Shown in pieces: positions 54,511 through 64,000 of a stretch of DNA of 64,000 nucleotides. A program made the position numbers and the translations under genes. Positions within the stretch are counted from its first letter, which is position 1; each line of letters opens with the position of its first letter. This DNA is from Reticulitermes speratus (Eukaryota; Arthropoda; Insecta; Blattodea; Rhinotermitidae), in contig JAJKFL010000011.1 of NCBI GenBank assembly GCA_021186555.1, forward strand, positions 33,297,512 through 33,361,511. Reading direction: 5' to 3'. Below the pieces are notes generated by a model that was not told the DNA's origin, ran no database searches, and saw only the letters and a program-made list of their open reading frames with translations.

Positions 54511-56825
54511 GCTGGGGCAGTACCATGGCTCATACGGCTGGGGCAGTGCTATGGCTCATACGGCTGGGGCAGTGCCATGGCTCATACGGCTGGGGCAGTG
54601 CTATGGCTCATACGGCTGGGGCAGTGCCATGGCTCATACGGCTGGGGCAATGCTATGGCTCATACGGCTGGGGCAGTGCTATGGCTCATACGGCTGGGGC
54701 AGTGCCATGGCTCATACGGCTGGGGCAGTGCTATGGCTCATACGGCTGGAGCAGTGCCATGGCTCATACGGCTGGGGCAATGCTATGGCTCATACGGCTG
54801 GGGCAGTGCTATGGCTCATACGGCTGGGGCAGTGCCATGGCTCATACGGCTGGGGCAATGCTATGGCTCATACGGCTGGGGCAGTGCTATGGCTCATACG
54901 GCTGGGGCAGTGCCATGGCTCATACGGCTGGGGCAGTGCGATGGCTCATACGGCTGGGGCAGTGCCATGGCTCATACGGCTGGGGCAGTGCCATGGCTCA
55001 TACGGCTGGGGCAGTGCCATGGCTCATACGGCTGGGGCAGTGCTATGGCTCATACGGCTGGGGCAGTGCCATGGCTCATACGGCTGGGGCAGTGCTATGG
55101 CTCATACGGCTGGGGCAGTGCTATGGCTCATACGGCTGGGGCAGTGCCATGGCTCATACGGCTGGGGCAGTGCCATGGCTCATACGGCTGGGGCAGTGCC
55201 ATGGCTTATACGGCTGGGGCAGTGCCATGGCTTATACGGCTGGGGCAGTGCCATGGCTCATACGGCTGGGGCAGTGCCATGGCTCATACGGCTGGGGCAG
55301 TGCCATGGCTCATACGGCTGGGGCAGTGCCATGGCTCATACGGCTGGGGCAGTGCTATGGCTCATACGGCTGGGGCAGTGCCATGGCTCATACGGCTGGG
55401 GCAGTGCCATGGCTCATACGGCTGGGGCAGTGCTATGGCTCATACGGCTGGGGCAGTGCCATGGCTCATACGGCTGGGGCAGTGCTATGGCTCATACGGC
55501 TGGGGCAGTGCCATGGCTCATACGGCTGGGGCAGTGCCATGGCTCATACGGCTGGGGCAGTGCCATGGCTTATACGGCTGGGGCAGTGCCATGGCTCATA
55601 CGGCTGGGGCAGTGCCATGGCTCATACGGCTGGGGCAGTGCCATGGCTCATACGGCTGGGGCAGTGCTATGGCTCATACGGCTGGGGCAGTGCCATGGCT
55701 TATACGGCTGGGGCAGTGCCATGGCTCATACGGCTGGGGCAGTGCTATGGCTCATACGGCTGGGGCAGTGCCATGGCTCATACGGCTGGGGCAGTGCTAT
55801 GGCTCATACGGCTGGGGCAGTGCCATGGCTCATACGGCTGGGGCAATGCTATGGCTCATACGGCTGGGGCAGTGCTATGGCTCATACGGCTGGGGCAGTG
55901 CCATGGCTCATACGGCTGGGGCAGTGCTATGGCTCATACGGCTGGGGCAGTGCCATGGCTCATACGGCTGGGGCAGTGCTATGGCTCATACGGCTGGGGC
56001 AGTGCCATGGCTCATACGGCTGGGGCAATGCTATGGCTCATACGGCTGGGGCAGTGCTATGGCTCATACGGCTGGGGCAGTGCCATGGCTCATACGGCTG
56101 GGGCAGTGCTATGGCTCATACGGCTGGGGCAGTGCCATGGCTCATACGGCTGGGGCAGTGCCATGGCTCATACGGCTGGGGCAGTGCTATGGCTCATACG
56201 GCTGGGGCAGTGCCATGGCTCATACGGCTGGGGCAGTGCTATGGCTCATACGGCTGGGGCAGTGCTATGGCTCATACGGCTGGGGCAGTGCCATGGCTCA
56301 TACGGCTGGGGCAGTGCCATGGCTCATACGGCTGGGGCAGTGCCATGGCTTATACGGCTGGGGCAGTGCCATGGCTCATACGGCTGGGGCAGTGCCATGG
56401 CTCATACGGCTGGGGCAGTGCCATGGCTCATACGGCTGGGGCAGTGCCATGGCTCATACGGCTGGGGCAGTGCTATGGCTCATACGGCTGGGGCAGTGCC
56501 ATGGCTCATACGGCTGGGGCAGTGCCATGGCTCATACGGCTGGGGCAGTGCTATGGCTCATACGGCTGGGGCAGTGCCATGGCTCATACGGCTGGGGCAG
56601 TGCTATGGCTCATACGGCTGGGGCAGTGCCATGGCTCATACGGCTGGGGCAGTGCCATGGCTCATACGGCTGGGGCAGTGCCATGGCTTATACGGCTGGG
56701 GCAGTGCCATGGCTCATACGGCTGGGGCAGTGCCATGGCTCATACGGCTGGGGCAGTGCTATGGCTCATACGGCTGGGGCAGTGCTATGGCTCATACGGC
56801 TGGGGCAGTGCAATGGCTCATACGG
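54511..56825. repeat. 26-bp minisatellite (about 89 copies) abutting a SINE head
   Basis: Unit TGGCTCATACGGCTGGGGCA, GTGCCA (TGGCT at 54526 and 54552), with variants T/C in GTGCTATGG/GTGCCATGG, CTTATAC, and GGCAATG. It contains no stop in any plus frame, so three overlapping frames of about 800 codons are open; none is a gene. The array runs directly into a family II SINE whose A-box region has nearly the same sequence. Confidence 0.96.
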
Positions 56826-57240
56826 TTGCTCGCCGGCCTCTGAACGCGGAAGCCCCGGGTTGGATCCCAGGTCAGTTCATAAAGGATTTGTGGTGGGGAA
56901 AGTAGCCGAGATAGCGTATTCCTTATAGCAACTCGCTACGGGGCTGGAAGATCCCAAGTTCGAAACCCGGTGTGGCAACCTGTACCCGTCCAGACCGATC
57001 CCGAGGCCCAGCCAGCTTCCTGTACAACGGGTATCATATCTCTTTCCCGGGGCTGAAGCGGCCGGGGCGTGGCGTTGACCACGTATCCCCATCTAGCGCC
57101 AGGGTCATGAATGAGTATTTCTGTACCTCTAATTCCCCCTTTGTGCCTTCATGGCCTGTTATAGCGGATTATAAATGATGACACTGGACAGGTTTTTCTG
57201 TGAATTACATCGTCTCTCCCCAGTATTATTCCACCAACGC
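56808..57240 (+). mobile_element. SINE family II split by a SINE family III insertion
   Basis: Head ATGGCTCATACGGTTGCTCG, CGGCCTCTGAACGCGGAAGC, B-box GGGTTGGATCCC and GGATTTGTGGTGGGGAAAG are followed after the insertion by ACAGGTTTTTCTGTGAATTA and CCCAGTATTATTCCACCAA. The inner SINE occupies about 56900-57176. Confidence 0.78.
56900..57176 (+). mobile_element. SINE family III, full length
   Basis: Head GTAGCCGAGATAGCGTATTC, B-box AAGTTCGAAACCCGG, body GGGGCTGAAGCGGCCGGGGC, GTGGCGTTGACCAC, ATCTAGCGCC and end CCCCCTTTGTGCCTTCATGG. This is the best reference copy of the family in the window. Confidence 0.82.
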
Positions 57241-58015
57241 TCTGTACTCATATATTCGTCTAACACTGACGTTATATAATCTCAGAAATTAACAGTGTCG
57301 TTAAATAGCATCCTTCAGAAAGATACATATCACTGCTGAATATTCGCAAGTCTCGATTGTTGGCGGGACACGACTCTTTCCACTTTTCTGAGCTAACAAA
57401 TGCAGATCACACGGACTGCCGTATCTTGGAGGTAGCTTACGTGGCTGTCGTGCAGAAACGTAACGACAGAAGGTAGGAAGTGCTTCAACAAGAGACCAGA
57501 CTTCCATCCATCATACAAACAGGCGATGTCTGTGTGACGGTGTGCTCCAGTTGTGGGTGGATAAAGGCCCTTTAGACGCAGATTAATTAGCACAAGATTC
57601 ACAGCAGCGGAGAGATAAAAGTGAAAGCATTCGTGTCAGTACCTTTTATAAAAATCAGAAGAAATTACATTTTGCAAGGGAAGTGACAATAATGGTGTAA
57701 AGAGATTATGAAAACCGATGGGAGGAATGTGTGCAGTGTACGAGGAAGTGAAAGGGCCGAAATTTTGGTGTGGAGACTTAAGGCGAGAACTGTGGCGAAT
57801 AACTGAATATTTCACACTACTTCATTTAACCCTATAGTGACGGTGGGGTTTAAATTCCAACTGTTACCCCAGACGGAGGGATTTTAAATTTATTGTAGCC
57901 TTAAATGCGTTCACGCAAGTATGATGCACCGAGGCTGGCAGAATATTGAAGTATTAAGGGCCCATACAGTGCACCGAGGTCGGCATTGAACGGTTAAACT
58001 ACAGGTAAACCTGTC
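57241..58015. other. No recognised gene
   Basis: Unique-looking DNA. Antisense frames at 57301-57602 have no recognisable motif. Confidence 0.35.
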
Positions 58016-58019
58016 CTGT

Positions 58020-58290
58020 ACTTAATTAAGTACGACACCATGAAAACATATGGGCAACCCCATGAATTTTAAACTAGGAACTAAACGGAGGCGAATGGTT
58101 AGCTATGGGCTACGTCCGCCTTATCCTCAGAGTTATAAATCTCGGTGTCAATTGGATAGGGGGCCGTGAGGGCCGCAGAGCCTGTCTGGAGGCTGCGTAG
58201 AAGAGAAAATTGGAGCGTCTGTCAGAAATCGATCCCCGATTCCCCGGTCACCCAGTCCGTAGTCTAGACACTATAATGAGAGAAAAGGAA
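58020..58290 (-). mobile_element. SINE family III, diverged
   Basis: CATGAAAACATATGGGCAAC, GTCAATTGGATAGGGGGCCG, GAGCCTGTCTGGAGGCTGCG and head AGAAATCGATCCCCGATTCC with CAGTCCGTAGTCTAGACACT. Confidence 0.65.
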
Positions 58291-58693
58291 GTAAAATGTG
58301 GCTAGCTGACGTTTCAACTGGAAGATGTTGCTGTTAATAAACATCGTAATTGAATCTGGGTCATAAAATGTGTTGAGAAAGCAGTTTCCATGCACGCGCT
58401 GTATTTCTTGCGTGTGAAATCAAACTTCGTCAGAAATACGTAGCCCCTGTGCTTGGAAAGACAGCTGCTTTCATGTTATAGATACTGAACTTGGTACAAA
58501 GACAGTATGCACTGAAGGGTGCTGCTATCTGTACGTGCACAATGAAGTTTCTTAGACAAAGGTGGACACTGCACTACCAATTAAAGTATGTATGCCTTCC
58601 CCTTCGGTTTCTTGTTGTCATTCTCCTCTTCCTCCTCGTAACTAGTAACAACTCTGACTGGAGATGTGTGCGGAAGAACGGAAAGTGTCAGAT

Positions 58694-59448
58694 TTCTGTG
58701 TATATGTGGCTATGATTGTTGTATTGTTATGATCGTGTGTGTTTCCGTCCCCTACAATACGTTCCGAATTAATGGACTTCTGTGTATATGTGGCTATGAT
58801 TGTTGTATTATTATGATCGTGTGTGTTTCCGTCCCCTACAATACGTTCCGAATTAATGGACTTCTGTGTATATGTGGCTATGATTGTTGTATTGTTATGA
58901 TCGTGTGTGTTTCCGTCCCCTACAATAAGTTCCGAATTAATGGACTTCTGTGATATGTGGCTATGATTGTTGTATTGTTATGATCGTGTGTGTTTCCGTC
59001 CCCTACAATACGTTCCGAATTAATGGACTTCTGTGTATATGTGGCTATGATTGTTGTATTATTATGATCGTGTGTGTTTCCGTCCCCTATAATAAGTTCC
59101 GAATTAATGGACTTCTGTGTATATGTGGCTATGATTGTTGTATTATTATGATCGTGTGTTTCCGTCCCCTACAATAAGTTCCGAATTAATGGACTTCTGT
59201 GTATATGTGGCTATGATTGTTGTATTATTATGATCGTGTGTGTTTCCGTCCCCTAAAATAAGTTCCGAATTAATTGACTTCTGTGTATATGTGGCTGTGA
59301 TTGTTGTATTATTATGATCGTGTGTGTTTCCGTCCCCTACAATAAGTTCCGAATTAATGGACTTCTGTGTATATGTGGCTGTGATTGTTGTATTATTATG
59401 ATCGTGTGTGTTTCCGTCCACTACAGTAAGTTCCGAATTAATGGACGG
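58694..59448. repeat. 84-bp tandem repeat (9 copies)
   Basis: Unit TTCTGTGTATATGTGGCTAT, GATTGTTGTATTGTTATGAT, CGTGTGTGTTTCCGTCCCCT, ACAATACGTTCCGAATTAAT, GGAC. Unit starts at 58694 and 58778. Plus-strand frames read CICGYDCCIVMIVCVSVPYN repeatedly; minus-strand frames are also open. Non-coding. Confidence 0.94.
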
Positions 59449-59486
59449 AAATTTCACTTTGTTACTTATACCATTCATTTTATTAT

Positions 59487-59706
59487 TAAGACATTGTCTA
59501 AATCTTTCCAACAATATACACCATACATTTAATGGTTTTAAAACGTTATTACAAAATCGCTCTATATTCCGACATGTTTCGGTGGCAGCCACCACCACCA
59601 TCATCAGGGAAAGTTCACCTTGTAATCTGGAATACCGTCATTATTTTGTAATAACTTTTAAAATAATTAAATATATGGTGTATACTGTTGGAAACTTTTA
59701 GACAAT
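59487..59706. mobile_element. Hammerhead-bearing element with terminal inverted repeats
   Basis: About 65-bp inverted arms (59487-59552 and 59642-59706; ATTGTCTAAA, TTTCCAACA, TATACACCAT) enclose a single ribozyme motif on the minus strand and a short spacer. It differs from the other elements in having one ribozyme instead of one per arm. No clear target-site duplication was found. Confidence 0.72.
59567..59611 (-). ncRNA. Hammerhead ribozyme, GUC triplet
   Basis: UUCC (59608-59611), CUGAUGA (59601-59607), stem II GGUGG/CCACC with a nine-base loop, GAAA, C-AU-G, UC, GGAA. All core bases are present and stem I has four perfect pairs. Confidence 0.82.
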
Positions 59707-59847
59707 AAATTAATTTTACGAAATGTGGCACTAACGTAAGTAACTTCAAGACGCTCCATTTGTAAGCTACTATAGTCTAAATGTTTATAATTGTGGCGCA
59801 GAATAAAGTTATTGGCTGATATGACGTTGTCCAAGTCCAAGATTTAT

Positions 59848-59899
59848 TTCTCAAAGTACAACTTTTCGGAAAGTGTTTTTGATTTCTTCGTCAGGTGAC
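59848..59899 (-). ncRNA. Hammerhead-like motif with longer stem III
   Basis: GUCAC, CUGACGA (59888-59894), a GAAA/UUUC stem II, GAAA (59864-59867), stem III AGU-UGU-ACU, UU, GAGAA. The core is complete, but stem I has an A-A mismatch and few pairs. It may be a separate repeat family. Confidence 0.5.
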
Positions 59900-60019
59900 A
59901 AGGTACAGTCAACGTTCATACTTTGTTGGGTTAGAGATTGGCTCTAAATGATGGTCTAATAATGACACCTATGTTCTGAAACACGTAGCTAAGTGCATAG
60001 AGGAGAGTCAAACCTAAAA

Positions 60020-60310
60020 GTCAACAGCTAGTCAATTAATACCACCCGTTTTGTAGAACCAGAAACTTTATTACCATGTTCACAAGAGCTCGCCACTGGT
60101 CCCTATTTTGAGCCAGATAAATCCATTCTGTGTCCTTGCATCCTATATCATCAAGCTGCATTTTAATATTGTTCACCAGTCTAGGTATAAGTCTTCAGGC
60201 GGCCTCTTTCGTCAGGTTTTCCTTCAAAAACTTCGTATGTATTTATGTTCTCATCCATATGTGTCACGTGTCCCGCCTAAACATGCAACTGTAGTCAAAT
60301 ATAACTCACG
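60020..60310 (-). mobile_element. LINE family 2, 3' remnant, diverged
   Basis: TTTTGTAGAACCAGAAACTT, TATTACCATGTTCACAAGAG and CTGCATTTTAATATTGTTCA correspond to other family 2 tails. Confidence 0.6.
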
Positions 60311-60339
60311 TTGATATGGATTGAAACAAGGTAACTATT

Positions 60340-60858
60340 ATCTGTGGTCTTTTGGGTAATTACACGGCGTCGTGTGGTAATTATTTACCGACGTTTCGGG
60401 ACAACATGTCGGTCCCATCTTCATGGGTCAAAATTCCAAGATGGAAAGAAAGCTTATGAAGATGGGACCGACACGTTGTCCCGAAACGTCGGTAAATAAT
60501 TACCACACGGCGTCGTGTGGTAATTATTTACCGACGTTTCGGGACAACGTGTCGGTCCCATCTTCATGGGTCAAAATTCCAAGATGGAAAGAAAGCTTAT
60601 GAAGATGGGACCGACACGTTGTCCCGAAACGTCGGTAAATAATTACCACACGGCGTCGTGTGGTAATTATTTACCGACGTTTCGGGACAACGTGTCGGTC
60701 CCATCTTCATGGGTCAAAATTCCAAGATGGAAAGAAAGCTTATGAAGATGGGACCAACACGTTGTCCCGAAACGTCGGTAAATAATTACCACACGACGCC
60801 GTGTAATTACCCAAAAGACCACAGATTACATCAACATCGCGGCGGAAGCCTGAAATCA
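60340..60858. mobile_element. Tandem-trimer foldback element, GAAACGTC class, exact 12-bp TSD
   Basis: Duplication AAGGTAACTATT at 60328-60339 and 60859-60870. Inside, a 143-bp palindromic unit is repeated three times (ACCGACGTTTCGGG at 60387, 60530, 60673). The right end has the asymmetric leader in inverse form (CATCGCGGCGGAAGCCTGAA). Each unit has GGGACC...GUCCC and GAAACGUC on both strands; cores read AUGAAGA, so C3 is changed. Confidence 0.9.
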
Positions 60859-60924
60859 AAGGTAACTATTCTTCATAACAAACAACAAATTCACTATATA
60901 AAGTACATGTATAATGTATATTAA

Positions 60925-61260
60925 AGACCCCTACATATGTTTCGGGCCGATCCCAGTAGCCGTGCGGTCTAAGGCGTGGGTCTGCGGCCGCTCGCTTACT
61001 AGGATCGTGGGTTCGAATCCCACCGGGGGCATATATGTCTGTCTGTTGTGAGTGTTGTGTGTTGTCAGGTAGAGGTCTCTGCGACGGGCTGATCCCTCGT
61101 CCAGAGGAGTCCTACCGAGTGTGGTGTGTCTAAAGTGTGATTGTGAAGCCTCGAAAAATAAGGCGGCCTAGGCCCCCAAGGGGCTGTCGAGCCATTAAAA
61201 AAACATGTTTCGACAACAAGTTGTCATCTTCAGATGGTTCAACACAAAGGAATACAAGAA
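60925..61260 (-). mobile_element. Hammerhead-type repeat split by a SINE
   Basis: CCCCTACATATGTTTCG on the left and ACATGTTTCGACAACAAGTT, GTCATCTTCAGATGG on the right of the SINE. With the SINE removed, the minus strand has CUGAAGA, stem II GACAAC/GUUGUC, GAAA and CAUAUG. Stem I pairs badly. Confidence 0.65.
60945..61204 (+). mobile_element. SINE family I inserted in a ribozyme motif
   Basis: GGCCGATCCCAGTAGCCGTG head, GGGTTCGAATCCCACC (B-box), full body, GGGGCTGTCGAGCCATT and a run of seven A. Flanks share ATGTTTCG (60937-60944 and 61205-61212). Confidence 0.87.
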
Positions 61261-61264
61261 TATT

Positions 61265-62320
61265 ACATCAATTGTTAGTTGTTAAAAAGATTGTGAGAAG
61301 CTGCACTGTGTATATACTATACAGATGGTAATATCGTTTTAATTATGTCGTGATAATTAAATGCTACTCTCGGAGTGAAAGTCTTGTTAGACACGTGTGT
61401 TTGTCGTGAAGTAAGACGTAAGTTGAGTTGATATAAAAGATGTCTAATATCAGGTTGGAAAATTGTATGAATACACTTAACAGCCCGAGCGAAGTGAGTA
61501 GAGCGGAGTGGAAACAAAAGAAACAGTGTCATGACAAAGGAACATCATATTCAGTCACAAGTCGTTTCTTTCTTTTGTGTTCCTTCCGTGTTGTCATTGT
61601 GCCTTTGAGAACTTTGGATCCAGGTGGCGCAGCAGAGATGTAGCATTGATCTTGCACGGTTCTCTGCACGAAACGGAAAACAGAGAACAGAATATTGTCG
61701 TATCTGATTCAAGAGTTTCACTCCCTCTGTTTTTAATGAGGAAATAAGATTCTGTGGGATGAGACGGGGGCAGGTGTAAACACGGCGTGGATGTCTCAGT
61801 GCGCCCTGACAGTCCTGTTTAACGATGTTTTAATAAATGTGTCTTTTACCTTCAACTTGTTCATAGAGAGCTTTTTGGTTAATATAGGCATAACTTCCGC
61901 GTCGTATGCGGGGGGACCACACTTCAAATCCCACCCCGAAGATCAGCTCTGCTGATCGAGGTTCTGGTGGGTTTCCTCAGTCCATCCCAACTAATACGGA
62001 AACAGTAACAGGAATGCTCCAGTCCACATCTTCACAATATATTATTAACTGACGTGGGCTTATTTCATAAAGTCTGAGGTATTGTTGACATCGGTAAATA
62101 AATTATAAGTAAATTGTGGTTGTTACGGCTCTGACTATGAAGGTATTGTTTGTGGGATGTGACGCCGTGTAGTTTGGTAGATGAGGAATAATTTTGAGGA
62201 ACCTGTTGCCACTATCTTCAAGACAGACGACTCTAATCTCCCCGTAAGATGGCAGCCGCATGTGGTATCTGTCATCCAAATTATACGTTGTCACTTTGCA
62301 GCAGACGGTGATGTTTACAA
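61265..62320. other. No recognised gene
   Basis: At 61885-62050 there is a possible old SINE (CTTCAAATCCCACCCCG, GTGGGTTTCCTCAGTCCAT). At 62150-62225 a decayed fragment with GTGACGCCGTGTAGTTTGGT. The rest is unique-looking. Confidence 0.4.
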
Positions 62321-62321
62321 G

Positions 62322-62368
<47 letters not shown>

Positions 62369-62370
62369 AT
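62321..62370. repeat. AAAT microsatellite
   Basis: About 12 AAAT units. Confidence 0.95.
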
Positions 62371-62637
62371 CTCGTCATTTTCATGTCCGTCAACATCGCA
62401 CGCGAATTATATGGCCAAAGATAAAATTGTTTCTCAATCTGAGGACCATCCTATGCAGGCGCGTGCAGGAAGTGAGGATAACGCTACAACCATTATCAAC
62501 TTCGGCAGATGTGTTTTCATAGAAGTATTAATTATGTTACTTCATATTATTTTGACCGTGCATGTTTATTAACACTAGTAAAAACTATACCAACACATGC
62601 ACTTACTATTAAAACTATTAATGTTTTAAAAAATCAA

Positions 62638-62681
62638 GCCCTACATATGTTTCGGCCAGCTAACTGGCCATCTTCAGGGGC
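62638..62681 (-). ncRNA. Hammerhead ribozyme, left arm of 62.5-63.0 kb palindrome
   Basis: GCCC, CUGAAGA, stem-loop II GGCCAG-UUAG-CUGGCC, GAAA, CAUAUG as stem III, UA, GGGC. Stem II has six perfect pairs, stem I four. Confidence 0.83.
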
Positions 62682-62927
62682 AACTAGCGTTTCACAGCAT
62701 AATCACGTTCAATAGGTTTATCGTGAGGCGTGTGGGTGTTATATAAAAAAATATTTGTTTAAAAACAATAAAGTTTTTCGTCGTTCTATTGTGGACCACA
62801 TCCAATGGTACTGTGTATCACTAGAACGACGAAAAACTTTATTGTTTTTAAACAAATATTTTTTATATAACACCCACACGCCTCACGATAAACCTATTAA
62901 ACGTGATTATGCTGTGAAACGCTAGTT

Positions 62928-62971
62928 GCCCCTGAAGATGGCCAGTTAGCTGGCCGAAACATATGTAGGGC
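62928..62971 (+). ncRNA. Hammerhead ribozyme, right arm of 62.5-63.0 kb palindrome
   Basis: Same motif as the left arm: GCCC 62928-62931, CUGAAGA 62932-62938, GAAA 62956-62959, cleavage expected after A at 62967, GGGC 62968-62971. All core bases present. Confidence 0.84.
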
Positions 62972-63048
62972 TTGATTTTTTAAAACTATTAATGTTTTAA
63001 TAAACAGTGCATGTGTTGGTATAGTGTTTACTAGTATTAGTTATGTTA

Positions 63049-63631
63049 GCCTATCAGTTCTGATTCTGCGCAATTACACAACGTGTAATTGCGCCTGCGA
63101 TTGTTGTGATGCTTGTTGTATTACATCAGTTTACAAAAGTTGATATAAAGCATTTTACAGTGTAAGCAGACACTTGATTTGTCACGTTTGATGTCACAAT
63201 TAAAGCAAATGATTCTTTAACTAGCTACATAAAATGTTTTATGGCGTAAACATAGCTTTTATTTGTCTTTTATTTCGGCTTCCTCTTTTAAAGCATGGTC
63301 TCTTCCACTGTGTCTCAATTTGTCTGTCTAGTTACTCACACTGCTGATATATAGCGGCCCGAAACATTCATTGTAACACTGTGTGTGCGTGCGTGCGACA
63401 GACGGGCTGTATCAGAACTTTTTTTTATAGATCAGGATTCTCTGTATTATCGCACTAATTTCAATTCCCGGTTGGCAGATAACACTAAAATTAATCACCA
63501 TCAAACAACGCCTAAAGAACAGCTTTCAGAGACACTGCAAGTAATACTGAGATACTTACAGTTCTGCTCCTCTCCTTGCAGTCAGTATAACAGAACAAAC
63601 TTAACACTGCCAGAATAGATAGGGATTGTAG
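63049..63631. other. No recognised gene
   Basis: Unique-looking DNA leading into the terminal array. A GTGCGTGCGTGCG run lies near 63384. Confidence 0.35.
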
Positions 63632-63990
63632 CACGTGTCAGAGAGACGAGACTGGATATGGAGTGTTGCACGTGTCAGAGAGACGAGACTGGATATGGAG
63701 TGTTGCACGTGTCAGAGAGACGAGACTGGATATGGAGTGTTGCACGTGTCAGAGAGACGAGACTGGATATGGAGTGTTGCACGTGTCAGAGAGACGAGAC
63801 TGGATATGGAGTGTTGCACGTGTCAGAGAGACGAGACTGGATATGGAGTGTTGCACGTGTCAGAGAGACGAGACTGGATATGGAGTGTTGCACGTGTCAG
63901 AGAGACGAGACTGGATATGGAGTGTTGCACGTGTCAGAGAGACGAGACTGGATATGGAGTGTTGCACGTGTGAAACGGACGAGATCGGAT
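63632..63990. repeat. 37-bp minisatellite (about 10 copies) close to the window end
   Basis: Unit CACGTGTCAGAGAGACGAGA, CTGGATATGGAGTGTTG (CACGTG at 63632 and 63669). Copies are nearly identical until the last, which diverges (GTGAAACGGACGAGATCGG). Open frames of about 110 codons (ETRLDMECCTCQR repeats) are products of the repeat. Confidence 0.95.
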
Positions 63991-64000
63991 AGGGAATATT

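Larger units (their letters stand above)
62540..63032. mobile_element. Hammerhead-bearing foldback element with two complete ribozymes
   Basis: Near-perfect palindrome, arms about 225 bp, centred near 62805. The flanks AGTATTAATTATGTTA (62524-62539) and AGTATTAGTTATGTTA (63033-63048) differ at one base. ACCGTGCATG lies near the left end. Both arms hold a complete hammerhead, divergent in orientation (minus in the left arm, plus in the right). No protein is encoded. Confidence 0.88.

Noticed and set aside
54491-56928. Three overlapping open frames of about 780-804 codons
   Set aside because: They are three frames of one 26-bp tandem repeat without stops. All give the same periodic translation. 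No start context, domain or codon structure supports a protein.
58666-59177. Cysteine-rich repeat peptides (CICGYDCC)
   Set aside because: Translation of the 84-bp repeat. Both strands are open and there is no signal peptide or flanking gene structure.
63632-63990. Telomeric or subtelomeric satellite at the window edge
   Set aside because: The unit is not a telomere repeat, the array ends inside the window with a diverged copy, and nothing else indicates a chromosome end.

Overview
This is a window of animal nuclear DNA. It is AT-leaning, intron-rich and crowded with short retroposons, foldback elements, DNA-transposon derivatives and minisatellites. The one clear host gene encodes an insect-type muscarinic acetylcholine receptor, so the source is an insect. 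The tRNA-derived SINEs and decayed LINEs resemble repeats I associate with large-genome hemimetabolous insects such as cockroaches or termites. That last step rests on recall and is tentative.

2.7-16.8 kb, minus strand: five coding exons of an A-type muscarinic receptor (mAChR-A). Exon 1 (16338-16791) has the start codon and TM1-TM3. Exon 2 (15197-15476) has TM4-TM5. Exons 3 (10070-10163) and 4 (6181-6495) encode most of the third cytoplasmic loop. Exon 5 (2705-3379) encodes the rest of the loop, TM6-TM7 and the stop. All phases agree and give 605 residues. The introns carry LINE tails, nested SINEs, two ribozyme-bearing palindromes and a 36-bp minisatellite that stops 30 bp from a 5' splice site.

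16.8-64 kb: I see no further host coding exon. This stretch may be 5' UTR intron of the receptor gene or intergenic DNA. It holds at least three tRNA-derived SINE families (several copies nested, with target-site duplications), two LINE families, one of which keeps a broken reverse transcriptase, mariner, Tigger/pogo-like and hAT-like non-autonomous elements, and more than a dozen tandem arrays with units of 4 to 114 bp.

The most striking signal is a set of dispersed near-palindromic elements whose arms contain hammerhead-ribozyme cores: CTGANGA, a stem-loop II, GAAA, a very short self-complementary stem III, a cleavage triplet and a paired stem I. Seven copies have every core base I checked; an eighth is nearly intact, and decayed relatives are also present. 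Five of the elements are flanked by exact 12-bp target-site duplications and two more by 14-16 bp. This fits non-autonomous relatives of Penelope-like retroelements, which are known to carry hammerheads in their terminal repeats, but no Penelope reverse transcriptase or GIY-YIG endonuclease is visible here.

A second theme is that several minisatellites appear to have grown from the ends of retroposons: a 39-bp array from a LINE ORF end, a 26-bp array from a SINE head, and a tetranucleotide array near a LINE tail. Very long open frames in these arrays are products of the repeat, not genes.
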